Shown one piece after another: positions 15,935-24,870 of a stretch of 64,000 bases of DNA. The DNA lies in contig NZ_LGIQ01000009.1 of NCBI RefSeq assembly GCF_001187725.1, positions 1,306,547-1,370,546 of the forward strand, read 5' to 3'. The notes beneath the pieces are model-generated. The model ran no database searches. It was given only the letters and a program-made list of their open reading frames with translations, and was not told the origin of the DNA. Position 1 is the first letter of the stretch. Each line of letters starts with the position of its first letter. The translations under genes were made by a program, and so were the position numbers. Origin of the DNA: Brevibacillus reuszeri. Lineage in GTDB: Bacteria > Bacillota > Bacilli > Brevibacillales > Brevibacillaceae.

Positions 15935-17197
15935 GTGAAGAAACATGTTTCAGTTAGTGCAGCACTCTTATTTTTAACATTACTTGTGGAGGTGATCGGA
16001 GTTACCGGCATCATCATGGCGCTCCCCCTAATTGGCGAGGAATTTGGGCTCGACTCGGTTGAGCTGGGGGCAATTGTAAGCGCTTATTTTCTCGGCTATG
16101 CTATCTTTACAATTCCTGGCGGGGCATTTGCTGATAAGGTCGGTTCGAAAAGGATCATCGCTATCGGGCTGTTGCTTTGGGCTATCTTTACTTCACTCAC
16201 TGGCTTTGTAAATGGTTTTTTCACACTATTCATCGTGCGTGTACTCCTCGGAATCATCCAGGCGCCTTTGTCCCCTGCGATCCTTAAAGCTGTAGCGGAG
16301 CGGACCCCTGCCAAGATTCGCACGACAACAAATGCATTTGTCCTCTCTGCCGATCCGTTCGGCTCCGCGATTACACCACTGATTGTAGCCCCGCTTATCG
16401 TGATGCTGGGCTGGCACAACACCTCAATCCTGCTCGGTGTGCTAGGGCTCTTAATAGCTCCTATTATTTGGTTTTTGCTGCCCCGTCCGCTTCCTCCAGA
16501 AGTAGCTAATCCGGTAGCGGAAGCAGTTCCAGAAAATGTAGCCAATACTGCGACACAGCAGCCTGGCATGAAATTGACTGATGTGCTGCGAAACCGCCAA
16601 ATCTGGATGCTGACGATGATCATGTCTGGCATCAGCATCGTCGCTACAGGATTTCTCACGTGGGTACCGACCTATTTGACGACCGAGAAGCATCTTGATT
16701 TGACGCAAACCGGCTTTGCCGCATCTCTCCCGCTGTTCGCCGCCATGGTGGCAAACCTCACAGGCGGTTGGTTGTTTGACCGCTATCTAGCGAATCGATT
16801 TCATCAAATGGTCATTCCGTCCTTATTACTCTCCTCTCTTTTTCTTATTCTGATGATCACTTCCGGCTCCGTTTTGCAATTCGTCCTCTATGAAGCCGCC
16901 GCACTCGCGTTTCTTTCTATGACGAATCAGCCGGTTATGGGACTGGCCATGCAAATTATTCCTGCGAATGTATTGGGCCTCGGCAGTGGCATGCTCCTCA
17001 CTGGTATTAAAGCAGCCAGCATCATTACACCTGTCGCCATGGGTGCCATCATTGCTCACATTTCGTTTGAGGCAAGCTTTGTCTTTCTCCTGATGGGCTT
17101 ATTGCTGTCCATCGCTGCAACATTCGGCGTCCGAATCAAGCTTGCCGCTCAAAGCGATAGTATGCTGGCCGAAAGCAAGCTCCCCCCTGGAGTATGA
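15935..17197 (+). CDS. MFS transporter, anion:cation symporter-like
   Basis: A 420-residue major facilitator with 12 predicted membrane helices and a central loop near residue 200 rich in Pro, Ala and Val. The family loop 2-3 motif appears as GGAFADKVGSKRIIAIG, and GFVNGFFTLFIVRVLLGIIQAPLSP is the fourth-helix region seen in the ACS subfamily. Substrate cannot be read from sequence. The GTG start has GGTGGTG seven bases upstream. It is 54 bases before the beta-lactamase-fold gene and likely in its operon. Export of a siderophore or small acid is possible given the neighbouring Fur sites, but that is inference. Confidence 0.82.
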   Translation: MKKHVSVSAALLFLTLLVEVIGVTGIIMALPLIGEEFGLDSVELGAIVSAYFLGYAIFTIPGGAFADKVGSKRIIAIGLLLWAIFTSLTGFVNGFFTLFIVRVLLGIIQAPLSPAILKAVAERTPAKIRTTTNAFVLSADPFGSAITPLIVAPLIVMLGWHNTSILLGVLGLLIAPIIWFLLPRPLPPEVANPVAEAVPENVANTATQQPGMKLTDVLRNRQIWMLTMIMSGISIVATGFLTWVPTYLTTEKHLDLTQTGFAASLPLFAAMVANLTGGWLFDRYLANRFHQMVIPSLLLSSLFLILMITSGSVLQFVLYEAAALAFLSMTNQPVMGLAMQIIPANVLGLGSGMLLTGIKAASIITPVAMGAIIAHISFEASFVFLLMGLLLSIAATFGVRIKLAAQSDSMLAESKLPPGV

Positions 17198-17251
17198 ACT
17201 CATTTTTAAAGGAGGTGAGGCAAGAATCCCATTTTGATAAAGGAGTTGATC

Positions 17252-18754
17252 ATGATATCTAATCTCAACCACCGTCAATCAGAAAGGATGATTCCCATGA
17301 ACAAGGAAAACTGGACCTTAGTCTTTGAAGATTACGCCAACAAAATCCTCGATCCCAAAATGGTTCCCGGGGCGATTATTGCGCTTGCCAAGGATGGCGA
17401 GCAAATTTACGAGCATGCCTTCGGATACAGTGATGTCGAGCTTCAGAAAGAGATCACATTGGACACCGTATTTGGTATTGGCTCCATCACCAAGTCATTC
17501 AGCTGCATCGCGATTTTGCAATTGCAGGAGGCTGGCAAGCTGTCTGTCACAGACCCAGTTGTTACCCATTTGCCTCAGTTCCGCTTCGGAGATGAGGAGG
17601 CAAGTGGGCAAATTGCCATCCATCACTTTATGAGTAATTCGTCAGGAATCCCGCCGCTTTCATCGCTATTCGGTGCCATGCGGAGAAGCATTGAGGGAGA
17701 TCCCGATTACTCCCATTTTTTGCCTCCCTTTGATACAAAGAGCATCCAGGAGCTGGCCTACATTGACACCTACGATGATTTGCTCGCCTACCTTTCTGCA
17801 TCGGGCCTCTCGCTTTTGGGAGGAGCAGGAAGCCAGTTCAGCTATTCGAATGACGCCTTCGGACTGCTAGGTGCAATTATCGAGAAGGTCAGTGGAATGC
17901 CTTATGAAGTGTATGTAAAAAAGCACATTCTCGAGCCCGCCGGAATGACTAACACAGGTTTTTCGATCTCCGATTTACCTGAAGATACTGCCATTTCCAC
18001 CCTCTATACCAAGCGATTGACAGATGGTAAGCCCGAGCTGTTCGCTTCTCCATATTGGTTGGATGCACCAGCACAACGTGCAGCCGGTTTCTTGAAATCA
18101 ACGGCCCGCGACATGCTTCGCTTTGCCGAAATTTTCCGGACAGGTGGCTGCGCCGGCGACGTACGGATTCTCTCGGAAGTGAGCGTCACACAGATGATGA
18201 CACCTCACATCGGGATTGATTCCTTTATTCACTACGGCTATGGGTTGTTCATCACACCATCTCCGCATTATCACGGCGGCTCCTTGGTTGAGCACTCTGG
18301 CGGAATAAAAGGCGTTTCTGCGCAAATGCACATCCTGCCTGAAGCAGGAATTACCGGGATTGTCCTGATTAATGCAGACGGTGCTTTTGCAGTAAGGGGT
18401 CTGTTAGCGGCGGCACTCAATGCTCTACATGAGCGGCCGGTGGATACACCTGAGTTCTCCTACCCCAGCTATGTGCCAGGGACACCAGCTATGACCGAAT
18501 ATAGTGGTGATTATTCATCCAGTGAGGGGAGCCGTGTCTCAGTTAGCTTATCTGGTGAGACACTCACCATTTCCGTCAAGATGGGAGAGATCGAAAGAGC
18601 TATACCACTCGTTCCGGTCGGCCCCGATCAATTCATCGCAGAGCTAGGTCACGGCATGAGCAATTCCGTGATATTCTACCGGGACGAAAATAGGCGGGTC
18701 TGCCGAATATTATTCGGGTTCCGTCAGCTGACCAAAGCAGACAGAAAAAGCTAA
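17252..18754 (+). CDS. Serine hydrolase of the class C beta-lactamase/PBP family
   Basis: A 500-residue protein with the three motifs of the family: SITK (Ser78 to Lys81), YSN in FSYSNDAFGLLG, and HSGG in the third motif position. No signal peptide is seen, so it should be cytoplasmic, unlike true beta-lactamases. A C-terminal beta-rich domain (about 400-500) follows, as in esterase or D-aminopeptidase relatives. ATG 17252 has AAAGGAG six bases upstream; ATG 17297 with AAGGA is an alternative giving MNKENWTLVFEDY. Its substrate is unknown. Probably cotranscribed with the MFS gene. Confidence 0.8.
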   Translation: MISNLNHRQSERMIPMNKENWTLVFEDYANKILDPKMVPGAIIALAKDGEQIYEHAFGYSDVELQKEITLDTVFGIGSITKSFSCIAILQLQEAGKLSVTDPVVTHLPQFRFGDEEASGQIAIHHFMSNSSGIPPLSSLFGAMRRSIEGDPDYSHFLPPFDTKSIQELAYIDTYDDLLAYLSASGLSLLGGAGSQFSYSNDAFGLLGAIIEKVSGMPYEVYVKKHILEPAGMTNTGFSISDLPEDTAISTLYTKRLTDGKPELFASPYWLDAPAQRAAGFLKSTARDMLRFAEIFRTGGCAGDVRILSEVSVTQMMTPHIGIDSFIHYGYGLFITPSPHYHGGSLVEHSGGIKGVSAQMHILPEAGITGIVLINADGAFAVRGLLAAALNALHERPVDTPEFSYPSYVPGTPAMTEYSGDYSSSEGSRVSVSLSGETLTISVKMGEIERAIPLVPVGPDQFIAELGHGMSNSVIFYRDENRRVCRILFGFRQLTKADRKS

Positions 18755-18766
18755 TGTTGGTATAAT
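18738..18766 (+). promoter_or_regulatory. Predicted promoter of the GbsR/MarR-type gene
   Basis: CAGACA (18738-18743), 17 bases, perfect TATAAT (18761-18766) preceded by TGG, an extended -10. It overlaps the end of the serine hydrolase gene and lets the regulator be expressed alone. Confidence 0.55.
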
Positions 18767-18818
18767 GATGAAAGGTCTAGGCTCGTTTTCAAAGACGGGC
18801 CTAGTCAAGTTACTAGAG

Positions 18819-18834
18819 AAACGTCTTGACGTTT
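18819..18834. promoter_or_regulatory. Palindrome in the leader of the GbsR/MarR-type gene
   Basis: AAACGTC and GACGTTT arms separated by two bases; the loop is too short for an RNA hairpin, so a dimer-binding DNA operator is likelier. It lies between the predicted promoter and the start codon. A second inverted repeat, CTAGGC (18778) with GCCTAG (18799), lies just upstream. Confidence 0.45.
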
Positions 18835-18854
18835 TTCCAAAGGGAGTTTTGGCG

Positions 18855-19316
18855 TTGAATAAGTTATCTCCAGAACTGTTGGCTTATATCGAAGAAATCG
18901 GCCTGTATCACGAGCAGCAAGGCGCCTCCAGAATCGCCGGGAGAATTTTGGGCTTGCTGATGGTCACAGAAGGCACACTGTCAGCTGAACAAATCGCGAC
19001 AGCACTCCAAGTTAGCCTCGGTAGCGTGTCGACCAACATGCGTTTACTGTTACAGTCTGGGCATGTAGAAAAAAAGAGCATAACAGGTGACCGCATCACC
19101 TACTACATATATTCAGAAAATGCGCTGGAAAGGGAGTTCCTCGCCTCCATTGAGCGCGTTCATTCCTTGAAAAAGACGATCGAAAAAGGAGCGCAAATTC
19201 AAGACGTGAATGAAAACGAGATAGTCTCCAAGCGCTTTGTGGAAATGGAAAGAGGCATCGAATATTTTTTGGATTCACTGAACGAACTGCTGAACCGCTG
19301 GCGTACCCAGCGTTGA
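18855..19316 (+). CDS. GbsR/MarR-type transcriptional regulator
   Basis: A 153-residue regulator. A winged helix-turn-helix spans about residues 30-95 (ASRIAGRILGLLMVTEG, then LSAEQIATALQVSLGSVSTN), followed by a helical dimerisation tail. It resembles GbsR-like MarR relatives. The TTG at 18855 is chosen: GGGAG is eight bases upstream and the protein then begins MNKLSPELLAYIEEIG like family members; the longer reading from ATG 18765 covers the promoter and operator and lacks a ribosome site. It likely controls itself and the MFS/hydrolase genes upstream. Effector unknown. Confidence 0.82.
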   Translation: MNKLSPELLAYIEEIGLYHEQQGASRIAGRILGLLMVTEGTLSAEQIATALQVSLGSVSTNMRLLLQSGHVEKKSITGDRITYYIYSENALEREFLASIERVHSLKKTIEKGAQIQDVNENEIVSKRFVEMERGIEYFLDSLNELLNRWRTQR

Positions 19317-19333
19317 TGAGATGAAAAGTGATC

Positions 19334-19373
19334 AAGCCCGCTTCATCTGTCAATTGAAGCGGGCTTTCGTTTT
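19334..19373 (+). terminator. Terminator after the GbsR/MarR-type gene
   Basis: AAGCCCGCTTCA pairs perfectly with TGAAGCGGGCTT over a nine-base loop, followed by TCGTTTT. Confidence 0.88.
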
Positions 19374-19376
19374 AAC

Positions 19377-19410
19377 AAAAAAGCTGCACCCAGATGGGTA
19401 CAGCTTTTTT
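19377..19410 (-). terminator. Terminator of the efp operon
   Basis: AAAAAAGCTG and CAGCTTTTTT arms with an inner ACCC/GGGT stem; symmetric, so it can act on both strands. It lies 12 bases after the efp stop. Confidence 0.88.
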
Positions 19411-19422
19411 GTATTCTGCTAG

Positions 19423-19980
19423 TTACGCGCGGGAAACATAAGCTTCTGAGCGAGTATCGATGATCAGACGCTCTCCTTCTTCTACGAAAAGAGGAACGTT
19501 TACTACGAAACCAGTTTCGAGGGTAGCTTTTTTCGTTACGTTGGAAGCGGTATCCCCTTTTACACCTGGCTCACATTCAGTTACAACGAGCTCAACCGTG
19601 TTAGGAAGCTGGATTCCGATGGTTTCTCCGTTGTATTGCATGATCTGTACATTCATGTTTTCCTTGAGGAAACGAAGCTCGCGCTCAATTTGGCTACGAG
19701 TAAATGTCATTTGCTCGTAAGTTTCGGTATTCATGAAAGTGTACTCGTCTCCGCTCGCATACAGGTATTGCATCGTGTTGGACTCAATGCGGGCAGGGTT
19801 CACTTTCTCACCGCCACGGAACGTCATTTCAGTCGTGTTTCCGCTGCGCAGGTTACGCAGTTTGGAGCGCACAAAAGCCGCCCCTTTTCCTGGTTTTACG
19901 TGTTGAAATTCAAGCACGGTATAAATATTGCCATCCACTTCGATTGTTAAGCCAGTACGAAAATCGTTTACAGAGATCAT
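19423..19980 (-). CDS. efp: Translation elongation factor P
   Basis: A 185-residue EF-P, which rescues ribosomes stalled at polyproline. The N-terminal KOW-like domain carries the modified-lysine loop HVKPGKGAAFVR; the C-terminal OB domains contain TVELVVTECEPGVKGDT. GGGAGG lies eight bases before ATG 19980. It is the last gene of the aroQ-pepQ-efp set, a gene order shared with Bacillus yqhS-yqhT-efp. Confidence 0.97.
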   Translation of the reverse strand: MISVNDFRTGLTIEVDGNIYTVLEFQHVKPGKGAAFVRSKLRNLRSGNTTEMTFRGGEKVNPARIESNTMQYLYASGDEYTFMNTETYEQMTFTRSQIERELRFLKENMNVQIMQYNGETIGIQLPNTVELVVTECEPGVKGDTASNVTKKATLETGFVVNVPLFVEEGERLIIDTRSEAYVSRA

Positions 19981-20023
19981 GGTAGTCCTCCCGAAAATCA
20001 ATCAATAACAGAAATAGTATAAA

Positions 20024-21094
20024 TTAGACGGGCAAAATGAGCAACTCTTTCGTAGACTTGTTGAGGTTTTCATGGCCATCCGCTGTGATGAGCACATCGT
20101 CCTCAATCCGCACACCGCCTAATCCACTTACATAAATGCCCGGCTCCATCGTTACAAGCATTCCTGGCTCCAAAACAAAGGTGCTTACAGTCGACAGTCC
20201 TGGAAGCTCATGCACTTCAATTCCAAGACCATGCCCAGCACTGTGACCATACGCGTCACCATAACCAGCTGCTGTAATAATGTCACGTGTCGCGGCATCT
20301 GCAGCCTTTGCAGTTACCCCTGGCTTGAGAGCTTGTACACCAGCAAGCTGAGCACGCAGTACGATGTCATAAATCTCTTTCATTTTGGCATTTGGTTCGC
20401 CAACAGCAAGCGTGCGGGTAATATCAGAATTATACCCTTTGTAAGCGGCACCAAAATCAAGTGTTACCATTTCGCCAGCTTCAATGATTTTCTCGCTCGC
20501 ACGTCCATGCGGCAGTGCACCACGAACACCCGAAGCCACGATCATATCAAACGCAGATCCAGAAGCGCCTTGCTTGCGCATGAAATATTCCAGCTCAAGC
20601 GCGACATCTGTCTCACGAACGCCTGGTCTAATATATCCTTGAATATGCTCAAATGCTGCCTCCGCAATACGAACGGCTTCATGGATGATTACCATCTCCG
20701 CTTCATCCTTGAACATGCGGATTTTTTCTACGAGACCACTCGTTGCGATCAGCTCAACATTTTCGAATGCCCGATTCCAGTCTTGATGTGTTCCGAATGA
20801 AACACTGCTCTCAAACGCCAGACGCTTGACTCCTTTGTCCGCAAGAAGCTTTGCGATTGCTTCGAGCGCTTTGCGCTCATTGTTTACGATTGTATAATCG
20901 GGAGCTTGCTCCTGTGCCTGTTCTACGTAGCGAAAATCGGTGACTAGAAACGCCTCAGTACCAGTCACAATCACCCAGCCAGTTGAGCCGGTGAAACCGC
21001 TCAAATAAAAACGATTCTCCGCTTTTTCTGTAATGAGCGCATCCGCTCCCAGATTTGCAAGTGCTTCTCTTAGCTTTGTCAGACGTTGTTTCAT
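20024..21094 (-). CDS. yqhT: M24 family Xaa-Pro peptidase (YqhT)
   Basis: A 356-residue pita-bread-fold peptidase that removes an N-terminal residue before proline. An N-terminal creatinase-like domain (1-125) precedes the M24 domain with metal ligands in VTLDFGAAYKGYNSDITRT, GHSAGHGLGIEVHELP, TMEPGIY and the last Glu in VRIEDDVL. ATG 21094 has GGAG ten bases upstream; a TTG at 21100 is closer. It sits 43 bases before efp. Confidence 0.93.
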   Translation of the reverse strand: MKQRLTKLREALANLGADALITEKAENRFYLSGFTGSTGWVIVTGTEAFLVTDFRYVEQAQEQAPDYTIVNNERKALEAIAKLLADKGVKRLAFESSVSFGTHQDWNRAFENVELIATSGLVEKIRMFKDEAEMVIIHEAVRIAEAAFEHIQGYIRPGVRETDVALELEYFMRKQGASGSAFDMIVASGVRGALPHGRASEKIIEAGEMVTLDFGAAYKGYNSDITRTLAVGEPNAKMKEIYDIVLRAQLAGVQALKPGVTAKAADAATRDIITAAGYGDAYGHSAGHGLGIEVHELPGLSTVSTFVLEPGMLVTMEPGIYVSGLGGVRIEDDVLITADGHENLNKSTKELLILPV

Positions 21095-21128
21095 TGACAA
21101 CCGTCTCCCCTTTCATCCTAGGTCCCTA

Positions 21129-21569
21129 TTATTTTTTCTCGATTTTACGGACAAGTGCCCGCAATGCCCATTCATAGCCATCCATCCCCAAACCGACGAC
21201 TTGTCCGATTACAATAGGAGCCAGAACAGAGTGATGTCTAAATTCTTCTCTGGCATGAATGTTGGAAATATGTATTTCGATCGTTGGCAGGGCCACACTC
21301 GATAGCGCATCACGAATCGCATAGCTGTAATGGGTGAAAGCCCCCGGATTAATCAAGATCCCGTCATGCACGCCTCTTGCCTGATGGATTGCATCAATCA
21401 GTACACCTTCATGGTTGGACTGGCAGTGTTCCAGCTTACCTCCCAGCTCATCCATTACCTTGCTCAGATTTGCTACCAGATCCGCGAGCGTTTCCCTTCC
21501 GTATACTTCTGGCTCCCTCGTTCCCAATAAATTGAGATTCGGGCCATTCAGCAGCAGGATGGAAGTCAT
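21129..21569 (-). CDS. aroQ: Type II 3-dehydroquinate dehydratase
   Basis: A 146-residue dodecameric dehydroquinase of the shikimate pathway. The catalytic motifs are NGPNLNLLGTREPEVYG (with the active-site Tyr loop), QSNHEG, NPGAFTHYSYAIRDAL and EIHISNIHAREEFRHHS (catalytic His). GGAGG is eight bases before the ATG. It is followed by yqhT and efp; aroK is far away at 57053. Confidence 0.97.
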   Translation of the reverse strand: MTSILLLNGPNLNLLGTREPEVYGRETLADLVANLSKVMDELGGKLEHCQSNHEGVLIDAIHQARGVHDGILINPGAFTHYSYAIRDALSSVALPTIEIHISNIHAREEFRHHSVLAPIVIGQVVGLGMDGYEWALRALVRKIEKK

Positions 21570-21734
21570 TATGCATCCCTCCCAAATAGGTTTCGGTAAA
21601 AAAGTTTTTTTACTAATGAAACATTTTACCACATGCCTTGCCAAAAGGAACAGAGAATAAAGAGTAGGCAACAGATTAGGAAGATTTGAACGAATTCTCC
21701 TTCGGGATGGGACAGACCCAAACCCTTTTGCTTC

Positions 21735-22217
21735 TCATTCGTCTTCATCCGATCGCTCCAGCGTGAGCGTCATTCCTATGAATAAACCAAAGGACAAGTA
21801 CCAGGCTCCTTCACTCGTCAAGACGTCCAGGTTCCAGTTCCCCATCCGAAAAAAAAATCCTGCAATCATGAGCATGACCAAACCAAATAATAATCCGCTC
21901 CACCAAACACGCTGCTTGCTGAAAAACATGGAGAAGATAAATGTCGCCACGAGAACTTCTACAAAAAGGATGGCTGCCCCCAAGCCAATACCTGCCATCG
22001 AATTCTCGTCTACCCCTGCGAGCGGACGGGCATAAGCACCCAAACCATATGGGGTCAAATTTAAAAAGTGGGCGACCAAGCGAACGATCCCCCAAATGAC
22101 CGTTCCCCAAAAAGCGAGCTCAAGCACTTTCGACATTGCCATCTTTGTGCCGGTTCTCTGCCCACCTTGTTCAGCCTTATAGTCTCGTTGTCTACCTCTT
22201 GTATTGGTTACTTCCAC
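21735..22217 (-). CDS. yqhR: YqhR family membrane protein
   Basis: A 160-residue protein with a hydrophilic basic N-terminus and four membrane helices; ELAFWGTVIWGIVRLVAHFL and RVWWSGLLFGLVMLMIAGFF are recognisable YqhR segments. The ribosome site GGAGG is two bases from ATG 22223 but eight bases from GTG 22217, which is taken as the start. Function unknown; gene order beside yqhQ and aroQ matches Bacillus. Confidence 0.85.
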   Translation of the reverse strand: MEVTNTRGRQRDYKAEQGGQRTGTKMAMSKVLELAFWGTVIWGIVRLVAHFLNLTPYGLGAYARPLAGVDENSMAGIGLGAAILFVEVLVATFIFSMFFSKQRVWWSGLLFGLVMLMIAGFFFRMGNWNLDVLTSEGAWYLSFGLFIGMTLTLERSDEDE

Positions 22218-22353
22218 GTACATCACCTCCACCCTAGTATGTGCTCCCAGCTTGTTTTTCACTAATTGTTGACTTTTCTAACCAGAACGTGAACTGCTTG
22301 TAGCCTCAATGTCTTATTTCCGTTAATATAGGAGGTAAGGAAGGTGATTCAAG

Positions 22354-23289
22354 TTGGCAGAGCAAAAGGTACCCAGCTACGGTGGTCAGGCCGTGATCGA
22401 AGGTGTCATGTTCGGCGGCAAAACAATGACCGTTACAGCTGTTCGCAAAAAAAATCAAGACATTGAGTATTTTGAAGCCCCCCGTACGGAATATAAATGG
22501 ATTACTCCCTTAAAAAAAATTCCGTTTTTGCGCGGGCTGGTCGGATTAATCGAGGCTAGTGCGAACGGGGCCAAACATCTCAACTTCGCCTCCGAACGCT
22601 ACAATACTGAATCAGGTGAAGAAGCATCAGAAGGCCCGTCCAAACTTACGATGATACTTGGTGTCGCAGTAGTCGGGGTCCTTTCGTTCTTGTTTGGCAA
22701 ATTTGTATTTACCCTCGTTCCTGTCTTCCTCGCTGATTTTCTATTGGGGAAATGGGTACCAGATGGTGTCCCACAAACACTTGCAGAGGGTGGCTTCAAA
22801 ATTTTACTGCTTCTCGGCTATATCACTGCCATTGCCAAAGCCCCGATCATCAAAAGGCTGTTCCAATACCATGGAGCTGAGCACAAAGTGATTAACGCCT
22901 TCGAGTCCGGGGTAGAATTAACAGTAGCGAATGTGCAAAAATTTTCCACCCTGCATTACCGTTGCGGCAGTAGTTTTCTCATTTTCACGGTGTTCGTCGG
23001 TGTCGTGATTTACTCACTGTTCAGTTATGACTCCCTGACGGAACGTGTCGTACAACGCATTGTTCTCTTGCCACTGGTGATTGGTGTTTCTTATGAGGTT
23101 CTACAGTGGACAAACAAGCTTCGTGAAACCCCTGTCCTCCGTTTTCTTGGCTACCCGGGACTGTGGCTCCAAAAGATCACAACAAGAGAGCCTGATGATA
23201 GCCAAGTGGAAGTAGCGATTGCTTCCTTCCAAAAAATGCGAGAGCTTGATCAGAAGCATGCGCAAGAGAGAATGGCTACGACCGGATAA
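22354..23289 (+). CDS. yqhQ: DUF1385 family membrane protein YqhQ
   Basis: A 311-residue protein starting MAEQKVPSYGGQAVIEGVMF, the DUF1385 signature, with about four to five membrane helices and the YHGAEHKVINAFESG motif. These proteins look like metal-dependent membrane enzymes, but no reaction is proven. The TTG start has AAGGTG seven bases upstream. It is transcribed divergently from yqhR and leads into the yqhP-like gene. Confidence 0.9.
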   Translation: MAEQKVPSYGGQAVIEGVMFGGKTMTVTAVRKKNQDIEYFEAPRTEYKWITPLKKIPFLRGLVGLIEASANGAKHLNFASERYNTESGEEASEGPSKLTMILGVAVVGVLSFLFGKFVFTLVPVFLADFLLGKWVPDGVPQTLAEGGFKILLLLGYITAIAKAPIIKRLFQYHGAEHKVINAFESGVELTVANVQKFSTLHYRCGSSFLIFTVFVGVVIYSLFSYDSLTERVVQRIVLLPLVIGVSYEVLQWTNKLRETPVLRFLGYPGLWLQKITTREPDDSQVEVAIASFQKMRELDQKHAQERMATTG

Positions 23290-23325
23290 CGTGAGGCACT
23301 TTTAATCTCATAGAGGTGAAGCCCT

Positions 23326-23691
23326 ATGTTACGCCGCATTCCACCAGTGATTCTGATTGTGTTATTGCTAGCAATCTATGGATTTTTGACGAAACTCATT
23401 GCTGATCCCATTAACACCTTTATTATTTTGGGATTGTGTGTCGTACTTTTTTTGGTGGTTCGGAATTATTTGCAAAGCGGCTCCTTCTTTTCAAGAGCCT
23501 CTGAGCAGCGAAAACCAAAACAAACGAAAGCCAAGGCCAGTCCCAAGACTCCAATCATTCGACAAGCCTTTAAAAAGCAATCCACTACGTCACCTAGAAA
23601 AGATCACCCTTTCCGCGTGATCGATGGTAACAAAGGAAAATCCAAAGAAAAGCAAAACGATCGGAAATCACAAGATCACATTTCTCATTAA
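23326..23691 (+). CDS. SA1362/YqhP-like small membrane protein
   Basis: A 121-residue protein with two membrane helices (about residues 5-22 and 29-46) and a long Lys/Arg-rich cytoplasmic tail. This is the layout of SA1362/YqhP proteins that follow yqhQ. GAGGTG is seven bases before the ATG. Function unknown. Confidence 0.75.
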   Translation: MLRRIPPVILIVLLLAIYGFLTKLIADPINTFIILGLCVVLFLVVRNYLQSGSFFSRASEQRKPKQTKAKASPKTPIIRQAFKKQSTTSPRKDHPFRVIDGNKGKSKEKQNDRKSQDHISH

Positions 23692-23706
23692 GGATGCGAA
23701 ACAAAG

Positions 23707-23744
23707 AAACAGGTTGCCTATGATGACAGGCTGCCTGTTTTTTT
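23707..23744 (+). terminator. Terminator between yqhP-like and patatin-like genes
   Basis: AAACAGG pairs with CCTGTTT and an inner GCCT with AGGC; followed by TTTTATTTG on the plus strand. The reverse side also has a T-rich stretch and may end the convergent lipase transcript. Confidence 0.78.
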
Positions 23745-23777
23745 ATTTGTACGGATATGGTGGTGTCCTGGCCTTGC

Positions 23778-24707
23778 TCACACCGGTATTTTCGGAGAAG
23801 TATTGCGAAACACTTTGACATATTCATCGAAATCCCATTGGTCCAAAAATAAATGCGCGGCCGCTTCCCCCGAAGCAAACAGCTGCTGCCGCATTTCCAA
23901 GGTTAACTGGAATTGAGTAGTGCGAACCCCCAGTGTATTGATAAAGACGGTCCGAACAGCTTTCGCTTTTTCTACGTAAAGGCGGTCATGCGCATCGAGT
24001 ATCGTGGAAAGAAGTCCACGTGTAAACGAAAACAGTCCTTTAATCCGGTCCTCCCCTCTTTTTGCCTGGTCATCCTGAAGTCGAAAGCCAATCGTCGGCC
24101 ACCGTGGGGTTCCTTCTACATCAAAAAGCCAAACAGGATAATTGCTGAGAAGTGCCCCATCTACGATGTAATGGGTTTCACCCGGTTTTTTTAACTGGGC
24201 GGGCTGGAAGAAAAAAGGGATGGAAGATGACATGCGAACAGCACGAGCAATCGGAAAATCCTCTGCCGACAATTCGTAGCGTATTAAATCATCTGGCAAG
24301 ACGAGCATTTTTCCCAGACTGATATCCGAGGCAACGATTCGCAATTTTCCAATCGGCAGGTCGCCAAAGGTTCGTATCCCTTTTCTGCGCAGTAAATCTT
24401 CAACGAACAATTCAAGACGATCCGCCCGATAAACCCCTTCACGAACAATTAGCTCGTAAATCGGACCAATAACCGGTAGACGCCCCATCCCACTTCGCTG
24501 GAGAAAGTAGAAATAATCCAGCTCCTCGTAGATCGATTTTAGCTCTTGACTGGTGTATCCGGCACTTAACAAAGCGGCCACGATGGACCCGGCAGAAGTC
24601 CCAGCCAGCTTTTCCCACGTGTATCCATGCTCCTCCATAACCTGCAAGGCTCCGATAAAAGCAATCCCCTTCACTCCGCCACCTTCAAAGACTGCGTCTG
24701 CTTTCAT
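23778..24707 (-). CDS. yqhO: Patatin-like phospholipase (YqhO)
   Basis: A 309-residue patatin-fold acyl hydrolase. The oxyanion loop is FEGGGVKGIAFIGAL, the nucleophile elbow is GTSAGS, and the catalytic aspartate is in VDGALLSNYP; all residues of the Ser-Asp dyad are present. It should cleave acyl chains from glycerolipids in the cytoplasm; no signal peptide is seen. GGAGG is five bases before ATG 24707. It lies between yqhP and mntR, as in Bacillus. Confidence 0.9.
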   Translation of the reverse strand: MKADAVFEGGGVKGIAFIGALQVMEEHGYTWEKLAGTSAGSIVAALLSAGYTSQELKSIYEELDYFYFLQRSGMGRLPVIGPIYELIVREGVYRADRLELFVEDLLRRKGIRTFGDLPIGKLRIVASDISLGKMLVLPDDLIRYELSAEDFPIARAVRMSSSIPFFFQPAQLKKPGETHYIVDGALLSNYPVWLFDVEGTPRWPTIGFRLQDDQAKRGEDRIKGLFSFTRGLLSTILDAHDRLYVEKAKAVRTVFINTLGVRTTQFQLTLEMRQQLFASGEAAAHLFLDQWDFDEYVKVFRNTSPKIPV

Positions 24708-24820
24708 GCCAGCCTCCTTCAAAAACCTTTCTAGATGCCTGCTAAGCGTGAGCAACGCGAATGAACGAATAAAATCCCCTCGTTACAAATATAGGACGAT
24801 GGCTTATCCCTTACGACAGC

Positions 24821-24849
24821 GAAAAGCGCAAGCCTGGACGGCTTGCGCT
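24821..24849 (-). terminator. Terminator of mntR
   Basis: AGCGCAAGCC pairs perfectly with GGCTTGCGCT over a five-base loop, followed on the minus strand by TTTTCGC. Confidence 0.75.
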
Positions 24850-24870
24850 CTAGTTCATACATACATACAT

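Noticed and set aside
24857..24870. CATA short tandem repeat after mntR
   Set aside because: Only about three units; no sign of a functional repeat or contingency locus.
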